Origin: Bacteroides intestinalis DSM 17393
GTDB taxonomy: Bacteria; Bacteroidota; Bacteroidia; Bacteroidales; Bacteroidaceae
DNA length: 64,000 nucleotides
Direction of reading: 5' to 3'
NCBI RefSeq assembly: GCF_000172175.1
Contig: NZ_ABJL02000008.1
Span: 620,001-684,000 of the forward strand
Below, one piece after another: positions 7,414-15,985 of this stretch. Positions within the stretch are counted from its first letter, which is position 1, and each line of letters opens with the position of its first letter. Both the position numbers and the translations under genes were made by a program. The notes under the pieces are model-generated. The model had not been told where the DNA came from. It worked only from the letters and a program-made list of their open reading frames with translations, and searched no databases.

Positions 7414-10113
7414 TTAGAAATTGAACTTCAATCTTACAGAATAGGTACGACCGAAACCATAAAGTACACGCGTAGCACTCTCCCAATCGTGGGTACTACC
7501 ATCACGAGCATCTGCAATGTATTCCTGATCGAGGACATTGTTTACATTTCCACTCAGAGTAGCACGTATTTTTCCAAAATCAAATGTATAGCCTGCACTT
7601 AAATCGAATGTGCTATAGGATGGAATCTTCCAAGGACTACCAATTACATAAGGCTCATTTTGCGTTGCAACGTTGGCATTGATATCATAATCGGCAAAGT
7701 TACGTGAGAAGAAGTTCCAGTCTACTCCCAAACGCAGACCTTTCATCGGACGTACACCTAAGCCTAAAGCAGCTGTAGTCTGTGCCGAACCACCCACAGA
7801 AACATTATCCATATCAATCTTATATTGATACTGTTCTGCATTTGCCATATCAGTCACTACATCACCACGAGTATTTTGCAACATTTGACCTTGTGAGTCA
7901 AACAGGTATCCGGAAGCTACACCGCCCCAACGCCAGTCGCCCCAAGAAAACATACCCGTAATATCCAACCAATTCAAAGGTTTGGCTACAAAATCAAATT
8001 CCACACCCCAGTGGTCAGCATTAGCACCGGTCATGTTCATCGCCCAACGCAAACCGTCGGCTGTCGTACCACTATCGTAAAGGGCTTTATCCATCCAACG
8101 AGTATAGTAACCATTCAAATTAGCAGTGAAAAAACGGCTGCGGTAACCATATCCTAACTCGAACGACATAATTTTTTCGTTCTTGGCATCCGGGTTACGG
8201 TCATGTGAAGTCTGTGAATTGATGAAAGAAGTATCAAACATCGGCGCACGGTTAATGTAACCTGCATTCACGAAAACATTATGATTTTCGGTCAAGTTAT
8301 AGTTAGCACCTCCCTTGATGTTTCCACCCAGATAATTCTTGGTTGAAGACTTAGCCTTATCTTTACTATAATACATGCGGTCATAACGCCAATAGCCGGT
8401 ATTTGAAGCACCACCGGAAATAAAGGCACTCAACTTATCCTGATTGTATTCCAACTGTGCAAATACACCTTCATACATAACGAAGCCATCATAATCACGA
8501 CGCAACACATCGCCCACATTCAATTTCTGATTTATATAAGCAGAGTTGCCACCCACGGCCGGATTATTTTCTGCCGTAACATTCTTTCTATTGTAAGAAT
8601 CAATAAAATAAGTACCGCCAAAAAGGTCTGTCAGAATATCCTGGTGCAAGCCTTTGTAATAACGAAAATCAATACCTCCATAGAAATCAAAATTTTCACC
8701 GAATTTTGTAGTATATGTAGAGAGTAAGCCATACCAGAGATGGTTGTTCATCATCTTACTCATTACCATTTTGGAACCGTTAGTACTTTCGGCATTCATT
8801 GTTTCAACAGCATCATAGTCAAAAGTTCCATCCGGACGACGGAATTGCGTATTTACCAAACCGTTTGTAGAACCATACCATGAGTTAGCATAGGTGCTGT
8901 CACCCGTACCTCTATAGCCGTCGCCACGACCGATAGATACATAAAGAGCAGTACTTAAACTTGATTTCTGGTCAATCTGCCACAAGTGATTCAAAGAAAT
9001 CTGTGGTTTGTGATAAGAGTTTCTAGAAGAGTTATAAGACTGTCCGTGGCGATAGCCAAAAGTAGAGTTATACTTATAAGGACTATCTTCGCCCATATAC
9101 TGTTTTACACGCTGCCATTCTTTAATGGATAAACCATTCTGATTGCTGCGCTGGTTATGCCACTGAGGAGCACCAAAAGCGGTCAAAGACAACTGGTGGT
9201 TGTCATTAAAGCGTTTAGCAATACTAACGAACCAAGTATATCCTTCAAACTCTGTACCTTGTATATATCCGTCACCCCAAGTCTTGGCTCCCAGCAAGGA
9301 GAATGCCCACCCGTCTTTAGACAAACCGGAAGAAAGATTAAACAGAATTTTGTTATAACCATCATTACCCATAGCGTAGGAAACAGAACCACCCTTCTTA
9401 GCTTCGGTAGTTTTAGTAATAATATTAATAGAACCACCTACTGCCGGAGAAGCAACCTTGGCAGCACCCAAACCACGTTGTACCTGAATGCTCCGGGTAA
9501 CATCGGACAAACCTGACCAGTTTGACCAATATACCTTGTTATTCTCCATACCGTTCATGGGCACACCATTAACCATCATAGCAGAGTTTTCACTCTTGAA
9601 ACCACGAATATTAATCTTACTATCCCCAAAGCCACCACCGTCTTTAGTAGCATATATACCCGGAGTAGATTTCAAGATTTCAGGAAATTCCTGTGTACCT
9701 AATTTTTCTTCTATAAAAACCGGATCAATAGTAGATACGGCTACTGGAGTTTTACGGGCAACTGCTATAGACGAAGTAATCGTAACGTCCGCCAGCATCA
9801 CAGCATCCGGTTCCATCTTGATAGTACCCAAATCAACAGAAGCACCCTTCTGTGTTATTTTCTTCTTGAGGTCTTTGAAACCTACATACTTGAACACCAA
9901 TGTCCCACCTTGAGCAACACTTTGCTTAAAATAACCATCAATGTCAGTCACAGTTCCTTGTGAAGTGCCTTCTACCATAACAGCAGCGCCCACTAACGGC
10001 TCGCCTGTTTCCGAGTCAACAAGCTGCCCCCTCACTGTAGTCTGGGCAAATGCCGCAGCACTGAATACAGACAGCACAGCCACTAACAGGAAATGAATTA
10101 GATGTTTTTTCAT
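7414..10113 (-). CDS. TonB-dependent outer-membrane receptor with carboxypeptidase-like N-terminal domain
   Basis: An 899-residue receptor. The signal peptide ends near AAAFAQ (residue 24). Residues 25-110 form a carboxypeptidase-regulatory-like domain (GQLVDSETGEPLVGAAVMVEG). The plug follows at about 120-235 (STPGIYATKDGGGFGDSKIN, IQVQRGLGAAKVASPAVGGS). The remainder is a 22-strand barrel type ending in YSVRLKFNF, with a C-terminal aromatic residue. It imports a ligand across the outer membrane using TonB/ExbBD energy. It is not a canonical SusC because its partner gene is not susD. It is first in a two-gene operon with the lipoprotein at 4956. A minus-strand TATATTTG at 10179-10172 may be its -7 box. 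The ligand is unknown. Confidence 0.9.
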   Translation of the reverse strand: MKKHLIHFLLVAVLSVFSAAAFAQTTVRGQLVDSETGEPLVGAAVMVEGTSQGTVTDIDGYFKQSVAQGGTLVFKYVGFKDLKKKITQKGASVDLGTIKMEPDAVMLADVTITSSIAVARKTPVAVSTIDPVFIEEKLGTQEFPEILKSTPGIYATKDGGGFGDSKINIRGFKSENSAMMVNGVPMNGMENNKVYWSNWSGLSDVTRSIQVQRGLGAAKVASPAVGGSINIITKTTEAKKGGSVSYAMGNDGYNKILFNLSSGLSKDGWAFSLLGAKTWGDGYIQGTEFEGYTWFVSIAKRFNDNHQLSLTAFGAPQWHNQRSNQNGLSIKEWQRVKQYMGEDSPYKYNSTFGYRHGQSYNSSRNSYHKPQISLNHLWQIDQKSSLSTALYVSIGRGDGYRGTGDSTYANSWYGSTNGLVNTQFRRPDGTFDYDAVETMNAESTNGSKMVMSKMMNNHLWYGLLSTYTTKFGENFDFYGGIDFRYYKGLHQDILTDLFGGTYFIDSYNRKNVTAENNPAVGGNSAYINQKLNVGDVLRRDYDGFVMYEGVFAQLEYNQDKLSAFISGGASNTGYWRYDRMYYSKDKAKSSTKNYLGGNIKGGANYNLTENHNVFVNAGYINRAPMFDTSFINSQTSHDRNPDAKNEKIMSFELGYGYRSRFFTANLNGYYTRWMDKALYDSGTTADGLRWAMNMTGANADHWGVEFDFVAKPLNWLDITGMFSWGDWRWGGVASGYLFDSQGQMLQNTRGDVVTDMANAEQYQYKIDMDNVSVGGSAQTTAALGLGVRPMKGLRLGVDWNFFSRNFADYDINANVATQNEPYVIGSPWKIPSYSTFDLSAGYTFDFGKIRATLSGNVNNVLDQEYIADARDGSTHDWESATRVLYGFGRTYSVRLKFNF

Positions 10114-10171
10114 ACTTCTGTTTTTTGTTAATTAAAAGTGTTAATTAATTATTAAATACTGTTTTAAGACG

Positions 10172-10179
10172 CAAATATA
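10172..10179 (-). promoter_or_regulatory. Candidate -7 box of the TonB receptor operon
   Basis: Read on the minus strand this is TATATTTG, fitting the Bacteroides TAnnTTTG -7 consensus, about 60 bp before the receptor start codon. No convincing TTTG is found 19-21 bp further upstream, so a regulator may be needed. Consensus match only. Confidence 0.4.
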
Positions 10180-10261
10180 ATTAATAAGATTTAGATTTGT
10201 ATTACATTTCTGCTACAAAATTTCAGAGTAGATAGGAGTTATTGAGACTTTTTATAACAAT

Positions 10262-10290
10262 AAAGCCCTACAAGTTTTTTGCAGGGCTTT
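10262..10290 (-). terminator. Terminator downstream of ettA
   Basis: Perfect 8-bp arms AAAGCCCT (10262-10269) and AGGGCTTT (10283-10290), followed on the minus strand by a short T-rich tail (TTTATTG). It lies 48 bp after the ettA stop codon. Confidence 0.65.
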
Positions 10291-10337
10291 CTATTTGTCA
10301 TCAAAATATAATTTATACTATCAGATTCTCACTGTTA

Positions 10338-12035
10338 TCAGTCATTCATCAGCTTTCTATAACGAACACGGGTAGGTTCTTCTTTTCCTAAACGTTTCTG
10401 TTTATTTTCCTCATATTCTGAATAAGAACCTTCGAAATAGAAGACATTGGAGTCTCCTTCGAACGCAAGAATGTGAGTACAAATACGATCGAGGAACCAA
10501 CGGTCGTGACTGATGATTACAGCACATCCGGCAAAATCTTCAAGACCTTCTTCAAGAGCACGAAGGGTATTTACATCTATGTCATTGGTAGGTTCGTCCA
10601 GCAAGAGTACGTTGCCTTCCTCTTTCAATGCCATAGCAAGATGCAGGCGATTGCGTTCACCACCGGAAAGTACGCCGCAGAGTTTTTCCTGATCGCCACC
10701 GGAGAAATTGAAACGCGAAAGATACGCACGGGCATTAATATCGCGACCGCCCATACGAATCAGCTCCGTACCACCGGAGATTATCTGATAAACACTCTTG
10801 TTCGGATCAATATCACTATGCTGCTGGTCTACATAAGCCACCTTTACGGTCTCTCCTACTTCAAACTCACCTTTATCTACAGTTTCCAATCCCATAATCA
10901 GACGGAACAGCGTAGTTTTACCGGCACCGTTAGGACCGATAACACCAACGATACCATTGGGGGGAAGCATGAAGTTGAGATCATCGAACAGTAACTTATC
11001 ACCATAGGCCTTAGCCACATGTTTCGCTTCGATAACTTTATTACCAAGACGCGGACCATTGGGAATGAAGATTTCCAGTTTCTCTTCCTTCTCCTTGATG
11101 TCTTCGTTCATCAATTTATCGTAAGAGTTCAAACGTGCTTTTCCTTTTGCCTGACGTGCCTTAGGGGCCATGCGTACCCAATCCAACTCACGTTCCAATG
11201 TTTTACGGCGCTTACTGGCTGTCTTTTCCTCCATTTCCATACGCTTGGTCTTCTGCTCCAGCCAGCTGGAGTAGTTACCCTTCCAAGGAATACCTTCACC
11301 ACGGTCTAATTCAAGAATCCAGCCTGCTACATGATCAAGGAAATAACGGTCGTGAGTAACAGCAATTACTGTACCTTCGTATTGTTGTAAATGTTGCTCC
11401 AACCAATCGATAGATTCAGCATCAAGGTGGTTGGTAGGCTCATCCAGCAACAGTACGTCAGGCTTCTGCAACAGCAGGCGACAGAGTGCCACACGACGGC
11501 GTTCACCTCCAGAAAGATGTTCCACGCTTGCATCTTCGGGCGGGCAACGAAGGGCATCCATAGCACGCTCTAATTTACTATCCAGATTCCAGGCATCAGT
11601 TGCATCGATAATATCCTGCAACTCTCCCTGACGTGCAAATAGCTTGTCCATCTTATCAGCATCCTCGTAGTATTCAGGCAAACCAAACTTCTGATTGATC
11701 TCTTCATACTCAGTCAATGCATCTACAATGGGCTGCACACCTTCCATTACAATCTCTTTTACAGTTTTTGTAGGATCCAGATAAGGCTCCTGAGCCAGAT
11801 AGCCTACTGAGTAACCCGGTGAAAATACCACTTCGCCCTGATAAGACTTGTCCAACCCGGCGATAATCTTCAGCAAGGTAGATTTACCGGAACCATTCAA
11901 ACCGATGATACCGATCTTTGCGCCATAGAAGAACGAAAGATAGATGTTCTTCAACACCTGTTTATTGTTCTGCTGAATGGTCTTGTTCAGCCCTACCATA
12001 GAAAAGATAATCTTTTTATCGTCAACTGTTGCCAT
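10338..12035 (-). CDS. ettA: Energy-dependent translational throttle protein EttA (ABC-F)
   Basis: A 565-residue soluble protein with two ABC cassettes and no membrane segments. Cassette 1 has Walker A GLNGSGKST (about residue 44), signature LSGGERRRVALC and Walker B LLLDEPTNHLD. Cassette 2 has GPNGAGKTT (about 357), LSGGERNRLHLA and LLLDEPTNDID. Between them lies the charged linker and arm typical of EttA (WLEQKTKRMEMEEK, KARQAKGKARL). ABC-F proteins bind the ribosomal E site; EttA gates the first peptide bonds according to ATP level. The length matches the family (about 555-565). The gene is monocistronic. Confidence 0.93.
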   Translation of the reverse strand: MATVDDKKIIFSMVGLNKTIQQNNKQVLKNIYLSFFYGAKIGIIGLNGSGKSTLLKIIAGLDKSYQGEVVFSPGYSVGYLAQEPYLDPTKTVKEIVMEGVQPIVDALTEYEEINQKFGLPEYYEDADKMDKLFARQGELQDIIDATDAWNLDSKLERAMDALRCPPEDASVEHLSGGERRRVALCRLLLQKPDVLLLDEPTNHLDAESIDWLEQHLQQYEGTVIAVTHDRYFLDHVAGWILELDRGEGIPWKGNYSSWLEQKTKRMEMEEKTASKRRKTLERELDWVRMAPKARQAKGKARLNSYDKLMNEDIKEKEEKLEIFIPNGPRLGNKVIEAKHVAKAYGDKLLFDDLNFMLPPNGIVGVIGPNGAGKTTLFRLIMGLETVDKGEFEVGETVKVAYVDQQHSDIDPNKSVYQIISGGTELIRMGGRDINARAYLSRFNFSGGDQEKLCGVLSGGERNRLHLAMALKEEGNVLLLDEPTNDIDVNTLRALEEGLEDFAGCAVIISHDRWFLDRICTHILAFEGDSNVFYFEGSYSEYEENKQKRLGKEEPTRVRYRKLMND

Positions 12036-12143
12036 AAAGTTTTAAGTGTATTATATTAATAATGTATTTACTTTAATACTATGCAGCGCTCTTTGCAATC
12101 TGCCACAAAACTTTGGCAAAGATAAGAAAAAAAGAGAAATCCT

Positions 12144-12174
12144 TTTGCTTTTTCAAAAAATGTCTCTATCTTTG
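12144..12174 (+). promoter_or_regulatory. Promoter of tRNA-Lys(TTT)
   Basis: TTTG at 12144-12147 and TATCTTTG at 12167-12174 are 19 bp apart, a full match to the Bacteroides -33/-7 promoter. The -7 box ends 26 bp before the tRNA. Confidence 0.75.
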
Positions 12175-12200
12175 CGCCCGCTTAACAGCGATAAAGGTCT

Positions 12201-12273
12201 GATTCGCTAGCTCAGCAGGTAGAGCACAACACTTTTAATGTTGGGGTCCTGGGTTCGAGCCCCAGGCGGATCA
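12201..12273 (+). tRNA. tRNA-Lys (anticodon TTT)
   Basis: A complete cloverleaf of 73 nt without encoded CCA. Acceptor GATTCGC pairs with GCGGATC (one G-U pair), the D arm is GCTCAGCAGGTAGAGC, the anticodon stem CAACA/TGTTG encloses CTTTTAA (anticodon TTT), and the T arm is CTGGG TTCGAGC CCCAG. Its 3' end is the attachment site of the adjacent island. Its probable original terminator now lies at 20631, beyond the island. Confidence 0.97.
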
Positions 12274-12274
12274 C
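12261..12274 (+). other. attL: island attachment site in the tRNA-Lys 3' end
   Basis: CCCAGGCGGATCAC covers the end of the T arm, the acceptor strand and the first base downstream of the tRNA. It recurs with one mismatch at 20614-20627. Tyrosine-recombinase elements commonly use tRNA 3' ends in this way. Confidence 0.65.
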
Positions 12275-12386
12275 TTTTAAGAGATTGAAAATCAAGCGGT
12301 TATCTAGAACAGATAATCGTTTTTTTCTTTATATACACTATATTTTGCTACGTTTGTGTAAACCAGTGTGTAAACCGGAAAACCGA

Positions 12387-12581
12387 ATGAGCGAAACAAT
12401 TAAAATGCTGTGTTACAAATCAAAAACTCTTAGTAATGGTGAACATCCTCTGATGCTATGCGTCTGTAAAGACCGCAAAAGAAAGTTTCAAAGTCTTGGT
12501 ATATCCATAAAAGCGGAATTATGGGACTTTAAGACAAACCAACCAAAGGACAAATGTCCGAATCGTGAAAGAATAGCCGTT
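12387..12581 (+). pseudogene. Tyrosine recombinase (integrase), N-terminal fragment
   Basis: Sixty-five codons, starting MSETIKMLCYKSKTLSNGEH, match the arm-binding N-terminus of Bacteroides phage-type integrases (KSKTL..GEHPLML, RKFQSLGISIK, WDF). The gene is interrupted at 12582 by the IS21 element, whose terminal repeat adds a spurious tail up to 12644. The core-binding and catalytic domains are missing, and no trace of them follows the IS. It starts about 110 bp from the tRNA, the normal place for the integrase of a tRNA-inserted element. It should be inactive. Confidence 0.75.
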
Positions 12582-12755
12582 TGGAAAATCCAGTGTAAGC
12601 TGCCCCCTAAAACCAAGCGATTCTGCCCCCTTGTGCTAAAATAATCCTACCCCCTTGATTCCAATATAAAAATACCCCTGCTTAGCAATGCCCGGCAGGG
12701 GATTTTTCGTAGATTTGATTCCCGTCTTGACCGGTGGGATAAAATCATTTCTACT

Positions 12756-14336
12756 ATGACAACAAAGATAGCAAACATCCTCCAATGTTACGCATTGGGG
12801 ATGGGGATAAAGCAGATAAGCAGGAGCTTTGAGCTTTCCCGCAACACGGTGCGCAGATATGTGCGCCTGTTTCAAGAGTGTGGTATACCGATAAAGGAGT
12901 TGGCCGCCATGCCTTCCGCTCGCATCCAGGAAATGTTCTCTGAAGGTGTTGGCCGTAACAGGGAACCGTCACAACGCCAGCTTGAGCTTGAGGCACTCCT
13001 TCCTGAGTATGCTGCCCGGCTTAGCCGCCGAGGCGTAACAGTGAAAACCCTGTACGAAGAGTACCGCGAGACCCATCCTGACGGATACAGACATGCCAGT
13101 TTCGGCAACTATCTCATGCGTTACCGTATGGTGACACATGTCGTAGGCCATGTCGAGCATTATGCCGGAGACCAGATGTATATCGACTTCGCCGGTGACA
13201 AACTGGAAGTCGTTGACAGTGAAAGCGGTGAATGTCGCAGCGTTGAAGTGTTCGTGGCCATACTTCCGTGCAGCCACTATACCTATTGTGAGGCGGTCTG
13301 GTCCCAGTCAAGGCAGGACTTGATTAAGGCGTGTGAGAACGCGCTTCATTTTTACGGCGGGGTTCCGATGGCGATCGTACCAGACAACCTCAAATCGGCG
13401 GTAACCCGCAGCGACCGTAACGAGCCGGTAATCAACGAGGAGTTTGCGGCATTTGCCGAACACTACGGATGTACCGTATACCCCACACGGGTACGTCATC
13501 CAAAGGACAAGGCCTTGGTGGAGAATGCCGTGAAGCTGCTTTACCGATCCGTCTACGCTGACATCGAGGGTCTTGTATTCCACTCGCTGGAGTCTCTGAA
13601 TGCGGCCATATCCGAATCGCTCTCGGCCTTCAACGGACGCAGGATGAGCGGGCGTCCCCAGTCCAGACGGGAACAGTTCGAGCAGATTGAGTCCGACTGC
13701 CTCCGCCCGCTTCCCGCCATACGCCATCAGATGAAAGAGCGACGCTCCGCAACAGTAATGCGTAACGGCTATGTCACCTTCAGGCTTCACCATTACAGCG
13801 TACCGAAAGAGTATATAGGCAAACGTGTCGAGATTGTCTATGATGCGGACACGCTGGAAATATATCATGGCCTGCGTCTGGTGACCACACACCAGCGCGA
13901 TGACACGCCATACTCCTATACGACCAAGGATGCCCACGGACTGCCCGGACGTCATGGAAGTTATGAAAAGGATCTGGAACAGATTTACGAACGGGCCGGC
14001 CAGACAGATAACGTCCTGCGGCTGTATCTGCGCAAGGTGGCGGAACTCAAGAAGTATCCTCCCGCGGCGTTCCGTTCATGCAGAGGCATCATGGCGTTGG
14101 AGAAGACCTTCGGGCTGGAACGGTTGGTGGCGGCAAGCGCATGCGCCACGCAACTGCGCCTATACGGATATCAGGAGATAAGGCGGATCCTTGAACGCGG
14201 GGATGATGCAGACTTCCTGTCAAAAGACGACATCGACGATGAGGTCCCCGTAACATCTATCCACAAAAACATCCGCGGAGCAGCCTACTTCGCACAATTA
14301 AAACATTTAAATAGAGACAACAATGGAAACAAATAA
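12756..14336 (+). CDS. istA: IS21-family transposase IstA
   Basis: A 526-residue DDE transposase. An N-terminal helix-turn-helix (KQISRSFELSRNTVRRYV, about residues 20-40) precedes an rve-type core with Asp in YIDFAGDKL (about 145), Asp in IVPDNLKSA (about 209) and Glu in DKALVENAVK (about 250). The C-terminal part (RLHHYSVPKEYIGKRVEI) is the usual Mu-like beta domain. Length and order match the family. It overlaps istB by 14 nt, which indicates translational coupling. The frame is intact. Confidence 0.93.
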   Translation: MTTKIANILQCYALGMGIKQISRSFELSRNTVRRYVRLFQECGIPIKELAAMPSARIQEMFSEGVGRNREPSQRQLELEALLPEYAARLSRRGVTVKTLYEEYRETHPDGYRHASFGNYLMRYRMVTHVVGHVEHYAGDQMYIDFAGDKLEVVDSESGECRSVEVFVAILPCSHYTYCEAVWSQSRQDLIKACENALHFYGGVPMAIVPDNLKSAVTRSDRNEPVINEEFAAFAEHYGCTVYPTRVRHPKDKALVENAVKLLYRSVYADIEGLVFHSLESLNAAISESLSAFNGRRMSGRPQSRREQFEQIESDCLRPLPAIRHQMKERRSATVMRNGYVTFRLHHYSVPKEYIGKRVEIVYDADTLEIYHGLRLVTTHQRDDTPYSYTTKDAHGLPGRHGSYEKDLEQIYERAGQTDNVLRLYLRKVAELKKYPPAAFRSCRGIMALEKTFGLERLVAASACATQLRLYGYQEIRRILERGDDADFLSKDDIDDEVPVTSIHKNIRGAAYFAQLKHLNRDNNGNK

Positions 14337-15105
14337 TCTTACCGCACCGATAGCTGTCGAAAAAGACCGCAACACGTTGACAATCGAACTGATGAACCGT
14401 ATGAAGCTGCACGGCATGGCCGCCGCCTTCACTGAAAGCCTGACCTCCACTATGGCAGAAACAATGACAATCGACTCTTTCCTGCACATGTTACTTGCCA
14501 GGGAATGGGACTACCGTGCCAATGCAGCCATCCAACGCCTTATACGCGGGGCGGCGTTCCGCTACAAGGCCTGCCTCGAGCAGATAGACTATGCAATCCC
14601 GCGTGGCCTTGACCGCAATCAGATGGAGCGGCTTGCATCGCTGGAGTTCATCCGCAAGGGACAGAACCTCTTCATCACAGGGTCATCCGGTACCGGGAAG
14701 AGCTTCCTTGCCACAGCAATGGGGTATGAAGCCTGCAAGAAGGGCATACGGACATATTATGCGAATGCTCCGAAACTTATGGGTACGCTTAAGGTGGCAA
14801 AAGTAAAAGGCACACTGGAATCGGAACTCAAGAGAATCGAACGGAGCACGCTGCTCATATTGGATGACCTCTTCCTTGTGAACCTTGATGCCAAGGAACG
14901 CCCCATCCTGCTCGATATAATAGAGGACCGACATGGGCGCAAGTCCATCATCATCACCTCGCAACTGCCAACGGACAATTGGTATGATGCAATCGGAGAC
15001 CCTACAGTAGCAGATGCCATTATGGATCGTATTATACATACGGCGCACCGGATTGAGCTGACAGGAGAAAGTGTCCGTAAAATGGCTGCATACAGAGGGA
15101 AATAA
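14323..15105 (+). CDS. istB: IS21-family helper ATPase IstB
   Basis: A 260-residue AAA+ ATPase related to DnaC. An N-terminal IstB domain (LMNRMKLHGMAAAFTESLTS) is followed by Walker A GSSGTGKSF (about residue 123) and Walker B LLILDDLF (about 183), with sensor motif IIITSQLP. It regulates IstA assembly and target choice. The start overlaps the end of istA by 14 nt. It appears complete. Confidence 0.93.
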   Translation: METNNLTAPIAVEKDRNTLTIELMNRMKLHGMAAAFTESLTSTMAETMTIDSFLHMLLAREWDYRANAAIQRLIRGAAFRYKACLEQIDYAIPRGLDRNQMERLASLEFIRKGQNLFITGSSGTGKSFLATAMGYEACKKGIRTYYANAPKLMGTLKVAKVKGTLESELKRIERSTLLILDDLFLVNLDAKERPILLDIIEDRHGRKSIIITSQLPTDNWYDAIGDPTVADAIMDRIIHTAHRIELTGESVRKMAAYRGK

Positions 15106-15199
15106 ACTAAAATAATAATAACCCCATCGGTCAAGACTTTTTAAGGGGGCATTGTTGAATGTTTTAAGGGGGTAGAATCGCTTGGTTTTAGGGGGCAGC

Positions 15200-15328
15200 T
15201 TACACTGGATTTTCCAACATAGGTACACCGGAATTCGCAGACACACCTGCACCCACAAACATAACGAGCTTACCCTGTTTACTTGCTTCTTGTATATGCA
15301 ATATATTTGACAATTGTATATTTTCCAT
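15200..15328 (-). pseudogene. SIR2-like gene, N-terminal fragment cut by IS21
   Basis: From ATG at 15328 the minus strand reads MENIQLSNILHIQEASKQGK then LVMFVGAGVSANSGVPML, after which the frame enters the IS21 end and stops at 15200. GAGVSANSGVP is the NAD-binding motif of SIR2-family proteins, and its position about 20 residues from the N-terminus is typical of bacterial defence SIR2 proteins that degrade NAD. The start is 18 nt after the rloB stop, so it was the third gene of an rloA-rloB-sir2 operon. Everything beyond the first 38 codons is lost. Too short for certainty, but the motif is clear. Confidence 0.65.
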
Positions 15329-15346
15329 ATGAAAATAAGATATTAA

Positions 15347-15982
15347 TTATATGAATCTGTTTAACTCTTCTACCAACAAATAAACAGTAGTGGAAGACTC
15401 TTGTTGTGCCGGGTTATTCCCATCAAATTGTTTCATGATAGTTTTAGCATGATTAATAGCTTGTTCTTGTTTAGGGAATAAAGCATTAAACATTTTAAAG
15501 CTTACACCCGACTTCTTTGTATAAGCAAATCCGAGCAAAGTACTCAACATTTTTTCATATCTGGAACGATGCAAAGCCCCTTGATACAGATTAAAGTGAA
15601 GTAAGAACCAAAATTCAAAGGCCTGATTACTATAAGCCACCTCAAAACCATTTTGGCGTGCTAATAGTATAGCAGAGTTAAAGTCATTTTCTGGAAAATC
15701 ATCTTTGTCAAAGACCACCCAATTCTGATTGTATGTCCTTCCTTTTTGCCTTTCCTGCTCTTTTATATTGATAGCTTTCTGTACTAATGCTAATGTTCCC
15801 ATGCCTTGACCGATAGCTTTCACATTGGCAGAAGTCAAGCGGAAAGCATTAAAATAGTCCGGCTCAGTATTAACCCCTTCGCAAATAATCAGAAATGTTT
15901 GTTTCACTTCACGCACACCACTGATACGGGTTATTTTTCTTTCGATACGCGGATTTATATTTTTCCTTTTTGTAGCCGCCAT
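15347..15982 (-). CDS. rloB: RloB-like protein (TOPRIM-type putative nuclease)
   Basis: 211 residues. A basic N-terminus (ATKRKNINPRIERK) is followed by FLIICEGVNTEPDYFNAF, with Glu35 as the first TOPRIM acid, and VVFDKDDFP (Asp92, Asp94), the DxD metal site, then AYSNQAFEFWFLLHF, a family signature. RloB proteins pair with RloA-type ATPases in phage-defence loci of the abortive-infection kind. The start codon lies 3 nt after the rloA stop, so translation is coupled. The TOPRIM domain probably cuts DNA or RNA when the ATPase senses infection; this role is inferred from the family. Confidence 0.83.
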   Translation of the reverse strand: MAATKRKNINPRIERKITRISGVREVKQTFLIICEGVNTEPDYFNAFRLTSANVKAIGQGMGTLALVQKAINIKEQERQKGRTYNQNWVVFDKDDFPENDFNSAILLARQNGFEVAYSNQAFEFWFLLHFNLYQGALHRSRYEKMLSTLLGFAYTKKSGVSFKMFNALFPKQEQAINHAKTIMKQFDGNNPAQQESSTTVYLLVEELNRFI

Positions 15983-15985
15983 AGT

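Larger units (their letters stand above)
12582..15216 (+). mobile_element. IS21-family insertion sequence
   Basis: The element is 2,635 bp and runs from TGGAAAATCC to GGATTTTCCA. Terminal inverted repeats of 51 bp (12582-12632 and 15166-15216) differ at one base. Extra G- or C-run boxes (CCCCCTT, AAGGGGG) continue inside each end, as in IS21 multiple transposase sites. It carries istA and istB. The flanks (GCCGT-T left, ACATA right) do not form a target duplication, and the two sides are halves of different genes (integrase and SIR2), which suggests a deletion bounded by the IS. Confidence 0.85.

Noticed and set aside
9488..9913. 141-codon plus-strand frame inside the TonB receptor gene
   Set aside because: Antisense frame of a strongly supported gene; no start context or family resemblance.
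12387..12644. Complete small integrase-like gene
   Set aside because: The last 21 codons derive from the IS21 terminal repeat; the true gene is cut at 12582.
13308..13955. 215-codon minus-strand frame inside istA
   Set aside because: Shadow of the transposase gene, which has all catalytic motifs on the plus strand.
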